Source: Cranoglanis bouderius | Taxonomy: Eukaryota; Chordata; Actinopteri; Siluriformes; Cranoglanididae | DNA: 64,000 nt | Assembly (NCBI GenBank): GCA_023630585.1 | Contig: CM042539.1 | Location: 24,817,755 to 24,881,754 of the forward strand | Direction of reading: 5' to 3' | Shown: positions 32,377-47,195 of the stretch, piece by piece | Layout of the letters: every line of letters starts with the position of its first letter | How positions within the stretch are numbered: the first letter of the stretch is position 1 | Made by a program: the position numbers and the translations under genes | Notes under the pieces: generated by a model | Database searches by the model: none | Told to the model about the DNA's origin: nothing | The model's input: the letters and a program-made list of their open reading frames with translations, nothing else

Positions 32377-33217
32377 AACCGCAAAATCTACAATTGCAGA
32401 TAAGCAGATAATTTTTTTTTTTTTACCAGCACGTTATAAGGGTTGCACAACCATTTCATTTTACAAGTCAACCAGTAATTCATAAAAGTGGTTTACTGAT
32501 GCTAATAAACAACAGCAAAGAATGTCCAAGCATGCATCAGTTAACAGCCATACCCAGGCTATAAATTACATTTCCAGCTTCAGTGTTTCGGCTATATAAT
32601 TAACAACAAAAATTAAACCAATCAGTCCAGTAAATGTGCAAAATAATAAATATGTGTATCCTATTACACTATTTAAGGATGTACCAATCCTTATAATGTA
32701 TATGGACAACATGGTGGCTCAGCTGAAAAGCTCATGTCCTTCACCAGAGAGGTGTTCTTCCTTGACTAGATAATACAATGTCTACAGCAGTGTCTGGGGG
32801 GTATTCCCAAGCTGATAATGAACTGCCATGTTCAGCTCTGGCTTTAGTAGTGTCTGAAAATATTTATCCATGCTTTTTGGCCACTTCTGTTTTGGCCAAG
32901 TTTCCTCTTACCCATGTCAATCCAATGTCCATTGATAGAGATCAATCCAAAGCACTTGGTCTTTACTGCAATCACAATAAGGCCATTCTGTAAATATCCG
33001 AACAGCATGACGGTAAATGCGAAATGTGCCATTTGTTTGTATATTGTTCTTCTTTTTGGGTAGTGCTGTGGGGACCCAATAAATGTGAATTTCGCCTCTT
33101 TTGTTTAGGTCAGGATAGCATTTTCTGGGCAAACACCACAGAATGTAATGATTAGTGAATGTACAAATGTGAATGTTGTTTGTCCAACTTCTGGATATTT
33201 AGAGAGAATTTATACTG

Positions 33218-33219
<2 letters not shown>
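32377..33219. other. 3' flank of receptor gene
   Basis: Possible polyadenylation signals aataaa occur at about 32503 and 32645. The segment 33082-33183 is homologous to 3548-3655 of copy A. No further gene was found. Confidence 0.45.
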
Positions 33220-33315
<96 letters not shown>

Positions 33316-33322
33316 GCTTATG

Positions 33323-33406
<84 letters not shown>
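33220..33406. repeat. Two long (TA)n runs separated by aatagcttatgaaa
   Basis: TA run 33220-33312, then the linker aatagcttatgaaa, a second AT run to about 33405, and the same linker again. Copy A has no equivalent at this place. Confidence 0.95.
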
Positions 33407-33408
<2 letters not shown>

Positions 33409-33944
33409 GCTTATGAAATAAATGATGCTGTTATATAACATAAATTAGCATAAATTATATTTGAATGTAATAATGGTGCTATATTTGATGTTAAATATCT
33501 GGATAAGAAGAAGGTAATATGAATTTGTATTGAAACAGAACTTCCATCTTCCATACACTACTTTTGTACTCCTGTTTTTTACTTGGTATATAATGTAATA
33601 GGAAAATAGAATTCAGTGAACTTTTAAGAATTTTTTTCATTTTATAACCCAACCCTGACTAGGATGAATTGAAGTATTTTATTATTTCACAAACACATGT
33701 TAACTTTATTGTAAAATCAATATTGTAATCTAGTGACGGCAAAATAATTATGTATATTTGTCTGCATTTTACATTTTGCATTATGTAAAATAATGAAAAT
33801 GTTATGTAATGCATATGTGATAAAAAATGTTTTAATTTTTTTTTTTTTATTGATACCAACAATTATTGTTAAGCTTTTTCTAGATTTAACATGTTGTATG
33901 AATTATGGCAATTATATAATTATGGCAAACTGTATGACTAGAAG
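33407..33944. other. AT-rich intergenic DNA unique to copy B
   Basis: No gene was found. It lies between the (TA)n arrays and the point where duplication homology resumes (33945). In copy A this interval is occupied by the retrotransposon fragment. Confidence 0.4.
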
Positions 33945-34804
<860 letters not shown>

Positions 34805-35112
34805 TTAAAGTGAAAGTGACATGTGAAGGCCAATGTATGGTAATCCATACTTGGAATTTGTCCTCTGCATTTAACCCATCCAAGTTAGTACACACACACA
34901 TTAGGAGTTGTGAGTAGTGAACACACACACTACAAACCGTGAACACACCCGGAGCAGTGGGCAGCCATTTTTGCCACCGCACCCGGGGAGCAGTTGAGGG
35001 TTAAGGGCATTGCTCAAGTACCTAACAGTGACAGCTTGGAGGTGCTGGGATTTGAACTCACGACCTTCCGATCAGTAGCCCAACTTCTTAACCACTGTGC
35101 TACCACCGCCCA
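34805..35112 (-). mobile_element. tRNA-derived SINE, - orientation
   Basis: Read on -, the head gggcggtggtagcacagtgg, ggttaagaa (A-box-like) and gagttcaaatccc (B-box-like) is followed by a body with ccttaaccctcaactgctcc. It interrupts the duplication: copy A at about 6335-6360 runs through without it. Flanks attaa/attag are a possible short target duplication. Confidence 0.8.
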
Positions 35113-35372
35113 ATTAGTAAATTTAAATTCATACTAGCTGGTATACATAACTGATAATCTCCTTGCATATATGTATAGAATTGTTATCAAACTCCATCTC
35201 CCAGAACACACCATGGCCTACAAATATGGCTTCAGATGTTTGGATTCATCCAAACCCCTGCAACTAGTCTAGCTAGCTAGCTAACATAAAATATAGAATT
35301 GAGTCTACTGCTTAGATTTTGAAGATTATGTCAAATCTGAATGTTGAATATAAAACTGACAAAAAATCATGG
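35113..35372. repeat. End of segmental duplication copy B
   Basis: It matches 6360-6610; homology fades after aaaactgacaaaaaa (about 35368). Confidence 0.75.
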
Positions 35373-36736
<1,364 letters not shown>

Positions 36737-36769
36737 CTTCATCCCCTCTGTCTTTGTCCCTCCCTCTCA

Positions 36770-36935
36770 CTCCCCTAATCAAGACACACACCTGAGGATG
36801 CATAAACCCCGATAAGAACCAGGCTCTCTGAAGCTGCTCACACATTCGTCCTTGTCTTTCCTGTCTCACCTTCCTAATCAAGACACACCTGAAGTTCCAG
36901 ATAAGAGCCAGGCTGTCTGTAACTACTGACCTGCA
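36770..36935. repeat. Direct repeat, ~97-bp period
   Basis: ctaatcaagacacac and gataagaaccaggctctctg (about 36774-36830) recur as ctaatcaagacacac and gataagagccaggctgtctg (36871-36921). Confidence 0.7.
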
Positions 36936-37744
36936 CACATTTCACACACCCACACACCGACTTCTCACGGAGATAATAACATACAGGAGGGATGTGTCCA
37001 CGGAGAGTGGATAGAGAGTTTGGGTGGCTCGGGCTTATTAATTTTCCATGATCAAATGGCGAGAGCAAACAGTGAGGCGAGGACAGTGAGGAAGCAGGCA
37101 GCAGATAGACCCTCGCCTCCAATCAAAGCAGCTGGACAGCGTTCAGATAAGCACCACTCCTCTTTTTTCCCTAGTCACAGCTCTGAAAGCTGACCACAGC
37201 AGTCAAGGAGTATTACATCACTCTTAATTTTTCTGACTTGTGCAATTTGGTATCTTTTTACTCCTCAAGGCAGGAATGCATATGAAGAAGTCCTAAGGTA
37301 ATGTCACTGCTTTTATAAATAGAAAGAGCTGATTCATTTGCTTTTCCGGACAGGGAAGTGTGTAAAAGTAGGACTCTTCAGTGTCATGCATTGTTTTGGT
37401 TTGTGAAGCAACTGAGACAAAGTAATAAAAGTAAAGAATTAGTGATCAGAAAGGTAAGGTGGAGAATGTGTACTACTTACTGGTCTTATCTTAATTATTT
37501 TTTTTTATTTGCTATATTTAATTTCAATAAATTGCAATATAATAATTAATCTTTAAAGGGAAATTGCATTACATTTCAATGGAATTGGTTTAGAAAGCAA
37601 GATGCACAAACTTGCTTAACAAACTCTGGTGATAACTTAATTTCCTGTGGAAATGATTCTTAAAAAAACAGACAATTCAGTAATAAGAATATAGAAATAA
37701 TTTATTTTTCAATTCCTGTATTATTATATTAATTAAATGCCACT
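36936..37744. other. Intergenic, nothing recognised
   Basis: No supported gene. Confidence 0.4.
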
Positions 37745-38700
37745 TAAAACGAATTATGTAACCTACATTCTTGGGGGAAAAAGCACCAACATCAAATTAC
37801 CCCTTTAGACTTCTTCAGTTGAAGAATCCCTTAAAGTTTCTACTGTACGCAGAACCCTGCAATTATTTCCTTATCACCAATAGTTCCAAACTAGGACCTT
37901 TTTTAAAAATACAACTATGCACTCTTAATTATCCAAAAACAAACAAACAAACAAACAAAAAAAAAAATAAAAAAAATAAAATGGCTCCAGGTTTTATGGC
38001 TCCAGCCTAAAACTTTTTTAGAAAGCTATGTGCTCCTATTTATACAGATTCTTTTGATAAACACTTGACTATATTAATTAAATTGCATTTAAATCAGTTT
38101 ATACAACTTCTTCAGTTTTCCCTCTGAGGAAATCCACATATTTCAGAACTCTACAAATGAGTGTTTTCCAATCAACTAGTTCCAAGCTAGAATTTTTTAG
38201 GAAGCTATGAACCATAGAAATACAAATTAATTATTTATCATTTCAATTAATTAATTATCATTTAAAGCAAAATATTTAACCTTTATTCATGGAAAGGGTA
38301 AATCCCCTTTTGTCTCTCTGAGGGAACCCATATGCAGGTTCGATGCAGAACCCTACAAAAGAATATTTCCCTATCAGCAAGGGTTCCAAACTAGACCCTT
38401 TTTAGAAAGCTATGAACCTTTAATTTGACAAAGAACCATTTACAATATTAATTGAATATCATTTAAAAATGGATTTATTTAACCTAGATTCTAAGAAAGA
38501 TCTAGAACTCTTGTTTGGTATGGTTTGGTATGGTTTCTGTTAAAGCAATTTATTCAAAATGGTCCAATCTAGAACCCCTGACCCTTTACTACATTAATTA
38601 AAATTTCCCAATGAAAATGGTTCCAAACTAGAACTTTTTAGGAAGCTATGAGCTCCTAACTATGCAAAGGCCTATTTGACAAATGTATTAAACTCCTAGG
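37745..38700. repeat. Degenerate tandem repeat, ~200-290-bp units
   Basis: gttccaaactag.acc recurs at about 37892, 38181, 38382 and 38620, each followed by a ...ttttt(a)gaaagctatga and preceded by a gaaccct(a)ca phrase. The units resemble the gaaccctt phrases at 1530-1860 and 30010-30420. Confidence 0.65.
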
Positions 38701-40037
38701 ACCTACCTACCTACCTACCCTATGCAACTCCACACTTTTCTAATAGTTCCTCTGTAGTTCCTCTGCAGTTAATGTATAATATGCAAATATGTAAGCCCAG
38801 ATTTAAGAGTTTAAATTAACATACCATTGGAATATTTTTAAGAGAAACCCTGACGCAGTTTCATACGGTGTAAACTGTATATACTGTATGCTTACTGTAG
38901 AATGTATATAGCAATAAATATTATTGCTTATACTACAGATTACGCATTACTGGCAGCTTTAGTAAGTGTTTATTGCACTGTAAAGAAATTCTTTTGAATA
39001 GACGTACGGGATCTCAGCTGTTTGCTTTAATACAATGAAACAGTCTTGAAGCAGTCCTAACCCAGAAACATGGCAGTGTTCCAACAGTCGGGTGTGACAC
39101 ATAGCGGAATATGTCATAACAACCCCCCGTTATGACATATCAGGGGTATGTCTCAACAGGGGTATGTTATGACAGTTATGATTTCAAAATTACAATCTTA
39201 AACTACCAAAGAAGGTGACACAAAGAATGAAAAGCAAAGTAAATAAAGCATCCTATGTTGGTCTGGTATTCATGTATTTATTGTTGGCCCATGTTGCTTA
39301 GTTGGTGTTCCCATCAGTATTACCTTGTGTTCACATGAGCAAGTGACAAAGCAACAGGCAAGCATTTATTTTCTATTTATGTATGCGACACCAAGCCACA
39401 GTTTCAGTGACAGTGGCAAGCAGCAAAGCAATAGTGCAACAAGCAACATTTGAATTGAATTTTGTCAATTTTATGCACATTAGTTATGTCGTAAGAAATG
39501 TACAAATCCAAACTATTGGCTGTAATGATTCCTCAAACCAATCCTGTGGTACGTGTGGTCTGACCATGTGGTTTCTTCAGCTCCCCATTCTCAACTATAG
39601 TTCCTACCTGCAATTAGTTCCCAATTTAGTGAGTGTACATATCTACTAGACTTCGCTTGCTTTGCTAATCCACCAACAAGGTTAGTATAAATCCACACTG
39701 ATTAGTTCATTATTTAGTTTTGGTATAACTACTTGGCTACACACCCACAAGAGACAAACTACAAGCGACACAAATGACTAGCTAGTCTGAATGTATGGTT
39801 AGGCTTTAGTTTGATCTCCTGAGTATGTATTTGCCTGGCTTGATCCCTGTTTCACATCAAGTTCCTGGAGCAAATGTGTCCTTATCTGGCTTCCTTTGGT
39901 ACTCTTACAGAAACCATTACTACCTTCAACCATTCTACATATTCCAGACTTAATGTCGCTCTTATTTTTGTTCTTTTCAGCATTAAAAAAAATGAGGTGA
40001 GGCCTCCTGGCAGATTGTTTTTTTCCACGAGCAAGCC
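38701..40037 (+). promoter_or_regulatory. Upstream region of second intact receptor
   Basis: It contains a perfect 12-bp hairpin at 39109-39140 (atatgtcataac / gttatgacatat) and, close to the gene, a pyrimidine-rich acceptor-like ttcttttcag ending at 39980, 57 bases before the ATG. No other gene was found. Confidence 0.4.
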
Positions 40038-41015
40038 ATGCAGCAGTGTGAGACCATCCTTTGCCTTTCGGTCTACATCATCACCTTCATCACAGGCTTC
40101 CCAAGCAACGCCCTGGCCTTCTACACATTCAGCTGCAAGGTGTGGAGAAAGCCAGTGCCCATAGACATCCTCCTGCTCAACCTGACCATCTCAGACCTCC
40201 TATTCCTTCTCTTCCTGCCCTTTAAGATGCAAGAGGTGGTTGATGGCATGCACTGGGACATGCCGTACTTCCTGTGCCCACTGTCTGGCTTCATCTTCTA
40301 CATGACCATCTACAATAGTGCATTTTTTCTTACTGCAGTAAGTGTTGAGCGCTATCTGGGAGTTGCTTTCCCCATCCAGCATTCGTTGAGACGACGACCT
40401 GTTTACGCTGTGGTGGCCTCCATCTTCCTCTGGGCGCTCTCCATGCTCCATCTTAGCATTGTCTACATAGTACCGTACTACAACCCAGCTGGGACAGGTT
40501 CACCACCCAGGAATGTGTGCTATGAGGAGTTTACTGATGCACAGCTGCGCATTCTGCTGCCTGTACGCTTGGAGCTGTGCATTGTACTGTTCTGCATCCC
40601 GCTGCTCATCTGCACTTTCTGCTACATCAACTTCATTCGCATCCTGTCACGTTTGCCAAACATTGGCAGGCGGAGGAAGCTTCGAGCCATTGGACTTGCC
40701 TTGGGCACGCTGCTGGTGTTCGCACTGTGCTTTGGACCATACAACGTCTCACACGTGGTGGGATTCATCACCAAACGCAGCCCTGCATGGAGAGACAAGG
40801 CACTGCTACTCAGCACTTTCAATGCCTCCCTGGATCCACTCATCTTTTACCTGTCGTCGGCAGCTGTCCGGAGCATGCTGGCATCAATGGTGCAGGGTGT
40901 GTGGCACAAAATAAAGGCATGTAACAGTGTTCTTTTCTGCTGGAGACTGGGAAAAGATGTGCATGAGAATACTAAAAACTCATTTCCAATACCGGGCGAG
41001 ATTAACGCTCTTTGA
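40038..41015 (+). CDS. ffar2: Free fatty acid receptor 2-like GPCR, intact
   Basis: A 325-residue class A GPCR in one exon, more diverged and more GC-rich in codon use than the 31393 gene. Seven hydrophobic segments lie at about 9-33, 42-65, 79-107, 122-145, 169-198, 217-243 and 251-276. The carboxylate-binding set is complete: Arg177 (LLPVRLE), His239 (YNVSHVVGF) and Arg252 (AWRDKALL). Cys80/Cys161, ERYLGVAFP (104-112) and DPLIFY are present. The match to human FFAR2 is clear in ERYLGVAFP, LPVRLELC and FGPYNVSHVVG. FFAR3-like features also occur (GMHW after TM2, LCPLSGFIF), so the split between the two subtypes is uncertain. The likely role is short-chain fatty acid sensing at the plasma membrane via Gi/Gq. 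The upstream acceptor at 39980 supports a spliced 5' UTR. It is the only receptor here that sits outside the duplicated units. Confidence 0.93.
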   Translation: MQQCETILCLSVYIITFITGFPSNALAFYTFSCKVWRKPVPIDILLLNLTISDLLFLLFLPFKMQEVVDGMHWDMPYFLCPLSGFIFYMTIYNSAFFLTAVSVERYLGVAFPIQHSLRRRPVYAVVASIFLWALSMLHLSIVYIVPYYNPAGTGSPPRNVCYEEFTDAQLRILLPVRLELCIVLFCIPLLICTFCYINFIRILSRLPNIGRRRKLRAIGLALGTLLVFALCFGPYNVSHVVGFITKRSPAWRDKALLLSTFNASLDPLIFYLSSAAVRSMLASMVQGVWHKIKACNSVLFCWRLGKDVHENTKNSFPIPGEINAL

Positions 41016-42594
41016 CAGAAATTGGTAGCAAGAACAGGATGCGACCACGTCCTTGTGTTTTCCACAATCCTTTTGGAAAAGGATGCAATCATTTCAGCTG
41101 ATTTATACTTTAATCCACAAAGGAACAATTACACAGCACCTGGAATAGGGTTAGGGATTTAGAACTCTGCTCAAAGACAATAAGACAACACTTGGGTCTG
41201 AAATATCCACTCTTTGGAGGTTATTTATTTCTGGGAACCAAATACAGATGTTATATACAGTAAGAGCGAGAACTTTCTTAGTTCTTAATCTTAGTGAGCA
41301 GACCAAACACAATCCTGGGATTTGAACTTCTAACCCAAAACCTTATCTACCACAGCTCTATCAACATATTTTTACATGCCTGTATGGTTTGCTGTAAGTA
41401 ATGCCCATATGTTTCCTGCATAGGATAAGGACTTGGACAACAGACCTCACATGGGAGATTGATGAGTCCACATTAAGAGAAGAAAGACATCATATACAAC
41501 CCACTGTGTACACACGACAGCCATATATTGAGTGTTTGCATACAGAAGGCCTGTGGTTTATGAATGTTTAGCCTTGAATATGTTTTCTTGTGCTTGCTTC
41601 TTCAGCCGGAATTAAAGACATGCACTGCACCAGGCATATTGAGCGGTGGGCGAAAAAAAAAAGGACCCTTCACTTGGACTGTTCAGTATGATTGGGTGGA
41701 GATTAAGCACAGAGTCACAGTTTGTTCAGCGTGGAGATAAAGGATCTGCAATAGCAGGCAATACTTGGGTCAATAGAACTCGCTCTTTCACCTGTTCCAT
41801 GTTAATATTTGCAGGTTATTTGGTTCTGGGAAAAACAGACAATAGATGATAGACTGAGAACTAACACCAGACGTTATTTGAGAGAGAAAGAAGGAATATA
41901 GAGCAAACACACACACACACACACACACAAATATTCAGGCTTTCAATATTTCCACATTCTAACTTCAGTTCAGGAAATGACAAAACCGCTAAACCTTTCA
42001 TACCTCAACAAAAAACCAAATCAATAAAAAGCAAAGAAACTAATAACAATAAAACATTATACCTTGTTTTTAATGAAATTCTTCAAATCTTACAGCAGAG
42101 AAGCCTGATTATCTTGTCAACCCTACCACAAAGAGCAATTCATCAGGCCCAGACTGAAATTAGCTGTCATTACCTAACGTGTTTATTGGAGAACCATGAG
42201 GAGTATATTGCTTATTGTAATGTCTGCCGTCCATTTCTGGCCTCTACGGCATCATAAAATTTTTATAGTATATTTCCCTCTTGCTCATAACTGTCTCGAA
42301 TCTCCCTACAGGATACTGGTGTGTGAGTTATGATTTATGAACCTAATAAATATTTGGATAAGGTTATTGTCTTTGATTGCTAATCTTGGGTTGTGTGTGT
42401 ATGTGTGTGTGTGTATACAGTACGTGTGTGTATGTGTGTGTAAATGTACTCCACTAAGTATCTGTGGTGAGAAACAAATACACAAGGGCTTTGGTTTTGT
42501 GCCTCATCGAGTTTCATACATGGGGAAGACGTTATTTTTAATTTATTGTCTGTAGCCTGTTAGCAAACATAAGGCATCCAAATACATAAATTAT
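41016..42594. other. 3' flank of receptor and intergenic DNA
   Basis: No gene was recognised. Short (AC)n at 41907-41928 and a GT-rich patch at 42391-42440. Confidence 0.4.
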
Positions 42595-43147
42595 TTGTTT
42601 GAAAGGAAAATAGGAAGTCAGGGGTCCCGTTACATCTGGCGTAAACCAAACACTGAATGCCACAAAAAGAAGATCATACCTACGGCCAAGCATGGTGGTG
42701 GAAGTGTGATGGTGTGGGGATGCTTTGCTGCTTCAGGGCCTGGGAAACTTGCAATAATTGAGGGAAACATAAATTCTGCTTTCTACCAGAAAATCCTAAC
42801 GGAGAATGTCTGGTCTTCACTCCTTGAAGTAAGTAAAAGACTGATCTCCAGTTATCAGAAGCGTTTGGTTGCAGTTATTGCAGCTAAATGTGGCACAACC
42901 ATATTTTAAGTTTAAGGGGTCAATTCATTTTTCACATGTGTGATAGGTGTTGGATAACTTTTTTTGCTTCAAAAATAAATAAATAAATACATAATAAACA
43001 ATAAACAATAAAAACTGTATTGTGTGTTTACTCAGGTTGAATTCATTTTATGTTTTATTTCATTGAAAGATCTAAAACTATTTAGTATGAGATATACTCA
43101 AAAACAGAAGAAATCAGGATGGGGCAAATACTTTTTCACAGCACTGT
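42595..43147 (+). mobile_element. Tc1-like transposon with internal deletion
   Basis: The frame to 42909 joins YIWRKPNTECH, GGSVMVWGCFAASGPG and YQKILTENVW directly to KRLISSYQKRLVAVIAA, the transposase C-terminus, so the segment holding the last catalytic residues is deleted. The element ends with gggcaaatactttttcacag at about 43121-43147, a typical Tc1-family terminus. It is related to the remnant at 1860-2595. Confidence 0.78.
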
Positions 43148-43799
43148 ATGTATGTATACACTCTCACTCTAGGCAAACACAGTTGGCTGCACATTGATCC
43201 CAAATCAATGCAAAGATGCCCCCAAACAGCTGGCTGTAATGATAACAGTTCAGTAAGCATGTATCCTCATTATTACCTCAGGGGCAAAGATGGTGTTGAA
43301 GTCAAGAAAAAGCTATCTAGTGCATTGTCCTAGCGCATCGACACTGATCTCACATTTGTGTGCACCGTGGATGAACAACAGGTGTAAAATGCCCTACAAG
43401 ATGGAGGTCATTTCTTCATCTCCAGCATTACTGTATTCCTTCTCCTCATTCATCCTCAAACCATTAATATCCCATTCTGCCTCTGTTTGAATTTAAAGAG
43501 CGAAAGATCGAGTGGAGGGTTATGGGTGCAGCCCATACGCTGTTTGATTTACACCGTTCAGGCCATGACCTCCCCTACACAGACGTCTGCATAAGCACAG
43601 TGTTTCTCACTGTGAGACTACACTAAAACAAATATAATATTAATAAGCCTATTTGAACTTTTACTAGTTTCAGGCTTGGAATTTCTTATTTTAAGGTTGA
43701 TTCATTCAAGCGTTTATTTTTTAGAAGGGAGCTAAAATATCTGGCAATAGAATATTGAGATAATTTAATTTATTGCTTCATAATTTCATAAGTAAAGAA
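43148..43799. other. Intergenic, nothing recognised
   Basis: No supported gene. Confidence 0.4.
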
Positions 43800-44600
43800 T
43801 ACAACACCCTGGGGGTGTGCTGTTATATCAAAAATAATAAACGACGAGGTAGTCTGATGTGGCCCGATGTAAACTGCTGTTACTGTTACAATCCCAATGT
43901 TGATTATTTTCCAATAATAGCACGTCCTGAAGTGTTTTATTCCTCTTATACCACACCAATGTGCCAACATTACAACTTTTATTTAATAAAATACAACATG
44001 CAATACTTTTTATTCATTTATAGTTATATTAAATGTTGTGGAATGTCTATGGAATAGTTCCTGCTTTGTTTCTTTGTTTTCTCTTGAAGTTAATATGAGT
44101 AAAAAATGCAGCTTGTTGCTTTAACTCACTGACACCGAAGACTCCTTCCATACATGTTAAGTAAATGTTCACAGAAAGCTTCATCATTCAATAATTATAC
44201 TTTTTTTATTTTTATTAATGCATTTATATTTAGCGCCGACCGTACACAGACATTTCTGTGAATAAGCTGTTACTATAGCAACAATACTGTATTATCAGAA
44301 TTGACAATTCAACTGCTATGAGAAATATTCAAGTATATTTAAAACACTTTAACCTGATTTGATCACTGTTTATTACAGTGTGTCTTGGCTGATCATCTAC
44401 ATTTGGAGAATTTGTGTAAATATAATTTTTCACTAAACTGATCACTGATCTTACAGAAATGAGTTCACTTAAAGAGTGTCAGCTGACAAAAACGACCATA
44501 ATATTCTTTAAATACACATATTATTGATTAAGCTGGACTTAAATGTTTCATATTTGCAATGCATTCTGTGTGATTTCACAATCTAAGAATTTGTGAACAA
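43800..44600 (+). repeat. Receptor-upstream repeat block without receptor
   Basis: It matches 23501-24165 and 24560-24800 in several blocks (cgtcctgaagtgttttattc, ttatagttatatt, acagaaagcttcatca, actatagcaacaata). No receptor sequence follows in the next 10 kb; a cluster block at 45340-45540 (like 35700-35905) is all that remains. Confidence 0.55.
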
Positions 44601-45746
44601 GGAGAAGGAAACTACACCATGTTACAGTTGGTTTGTCCAATAAGGCAAATCTAGAGTAAAGGTTGTTAAAACGCCTGAACACTCGCATTAGGTACTAAAG
44701 GACTGCTCCATTTTTTACTCCGTACCACATAAAATATAGACTGGCTAGGAGGGTCATTGAGGGCCTCTGCCATAAAGCAATATTACTGTGTTTGCTAAAT
44801 TTATACAGTGTTTGTAATGTGTTTCGTTTCCTCTCTCAGCTGAGGCTGAGTTACATCTGGGGCTGCCCCGGAGTTGTGCAATTAAAAATGATTAACTGAG
44901 AACAAGTTCAGGGTTAAATTATGGTTAATTTTTGATGAATAAGTTTGCTGCGGTTAACCACCACACACAGTCCTCATTTGCATAGAGGCTGACATTGCCT
45001 GGAGCAAGTCTTCGCTGCCTTGTAAGTCTCTGTGTTCTCGGCAGGAAAGTCATCAAGTCATGAATAAACATGAGTTAAGGTTATATGGAGTGGCTTTGTT
45101 GAATTAGAACACTGTTTTCCCATTAGAGCTCCTGCAGATGGGGTAAACTCCAAAGTTAATCTAATACACTTGGCTCTAATATTTAGCTTCCACATGCAGT
45201 GTGGTATGGTATGCTATCCATCATGACATGCATTTCAGGAAGCACCAGTGGCCAGAGTTTCATCACTATGAAAATAACCAGAGAAATACAGCCAGAGGTT
45301 GAAAATATCTTTATGCAAGTATCTATAAATACGTGCAACATGACGCAGGGTAGATGCTCCACATAAATAATCAAGACTAATAATAAATAGATTAAAAACA
45401 AAAAACAAAAAAAACCCCTGGTGTTATTTAACAAAGAAAAAATTGTTGCTATGCTGACAGGTGTTTATTTAACATTTATGGAAGGTGTCTCTAGTGTCAG
45501 CACTTTGTAATGGTCAGTATGTTTTCCGCCACAGGAAAACACTCATTTTTAAAATTTAATAACCCTTTAATTGTTAAAAGTGTTATAATTGTTACATGAT
45601 AATTTTAACATGTTAATTTTTCAGGCAAAAGACTGCTAATGGATCCGAGCATGTTTTGATTTGACTAGATATTGGGAAGATTGTATACGTTTTATTTTTG
45701 CCTGAACCATTTCTTTGCCATCATGCTAATTAAAATTCACAGGATA
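44601..45746. other. Intergenic with cluster repeat block
   Basis: 45340-45540 matches 35700-35850. No gene was found. Confidence 0.4.
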
Positions 45747-46946
45747 CATCAATCAGCCATAACATTAAAATCACCTGCCTAATATTGTGTAGGTCCCCTT
45801 TGTGCCACCAAAACAGCTCTGACTCGTCGACGCATGTCGACGCATTGTCGACGCAGGAAACCACTGAAGGTGTGCTGTGGTATCTGGCACCGAAACATTA
45901 GAAGTAGATCCTTTAAGTCCTGTAAGTTGTGAGGTGGGGCCTCCATGGATCAGACTTGTTTGTCCAGCACATCCCACTGATGCTTGATCAAATTGAGATC
46001 TGTGGAATCTGGGGGCCATGTCAACACCTTGAACTCTTTGTCATGTTCCTCAAACCATTCCTGAACAATTTTTGCAATGTGGCAGGGAGCATTATGCACT
46101 GTCATTAGGGAATACCGTTGCCATGAAGGGGTGTACATGGCCTGCAACTGTTTAGGTAGGTGGTACGTGAATAATAATAGTAATATCCACATGAATGCCA
46201 GAACCCAAGTTTTCCCAGCAGAACATTACCCAGAACATCACACTTCCTCCACTGCTTGCCTTCTTCCCATAGTGCATCCTGGTGCCATCTCTTCCCCAGG
46301 TTTGTGACGCACACTCACCAGGCTGTCCACATGATATAAAAGAAAATGTGATTCATCAGACCAGGCCGCCTTCTTCCATTGCTCCATGGTCCAGTTCTGA
46401 TGCACACGTGCCCATTATAGGCACTTTCGGCGGTGGACAGGAGTCAGCATGGGCACTCTGACCGGTCTGCAGCTACACGGCCCCATACACAGCTAGCTGT
46501 GATGCACTGTGTGTTCTGACTCCTTTCTATCATAGCCAGCATTAACTTTTTCAGCAATTTGTGTGGGATTGGACCAGATGGGATAGCCTTCGCTTCCCAC
46601 ACACATCGGTGAGCCTTGGGCGCCCATGATCCTGTCGCTGGTTCACCGGTTGTCCTTCCTTAGACCACTTTTGGTAAGTACTAACCACTGCATACCGGGA
46701 ACATGCCACAAGGCCTGCCATCTGACCCAGTCATCTAGCCATCACAATTTGTACCTTGCCGAAGTCACTCAGATCCCAACGCTTAACCATTTTTGCCTGC
46801 TTCCAACACATCAACTGTGAGAACTGACTGTTCACTTGCTGTGTAATATATCCCACACCTTGACAGATGCCACTGTAATGAGATCATCAATGAAGATAAT
46901 CAATCACTTCAGCTGTCACTGGTTTTAACGTTATGGCTGATCGGTG
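45747..46946 (-). mobile_element. Tc1/mariner-like element, near full length, inactive
   Basis: TA dinucleotides flank it at 45745-45746 and 46947-46948. Imperfect terminal inverted repeats of about 27 bp share atcagccataac and ttaaaa. On - the transposase reads GNVLLGKLGFWHSC (46250s), NAPCHIAKIVQEWFEEHDKE and TWPPDSTDLNLIKHQWDVL (46110-45970). The Asp of NAPCH-type motif 2 is preceded by damage, and the final catalytic Glu is Lys (LIKHQW). Frames are broken in between. It is a dead copy of 1.2 kb. Confidence 0.82.
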
Positions 46947-46967
46947 TATTTATCATCATATTGAAGA

Positions 46968-47195
46968 AGAAGCCTTTATTTGTCACATATTCATTACAGC
47001 ACAGTGGAATTCTTTTCTTCACATATCCCACCTTGTTAGGAAGTTGGGGTCAGAGCACAGGGTCAGCCATGATACGGCGCCACTGGAGCAGAGAAGGGCC
47101 TTGCTCAAGGGCCCAACAGTGGCAGTTTGGCGGTGCTGGGCCCCCGACCTTCTGATCAGTTACCCAGAGCCTTAACCTTTGAGCCACCACTGCCT
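46968..47195 (-). mobile_element. tRNA-derived SINE, - orientation
   Basis: On -, the head ggcagtggtggctcaaaggt and the B-box-like region precede cactgttgggcccttgagca and a tail ending in gacaaataaaggcttcttct. It shares its head with the SINEs at 49160 and 51901. Confidence 0.75.

Noticed and set aside
36874..37122. 82-codon - strand frame MEARVYLLPASS
   Set aside because: No domain, low-complexity leucine/serine content, no conserved context. Chance frame.
40200..41128. Several frames of 70-133 codons inside the 40-kb receptor
   Set aside because: Antisense or shifted shadows of the intact receptor CDS.
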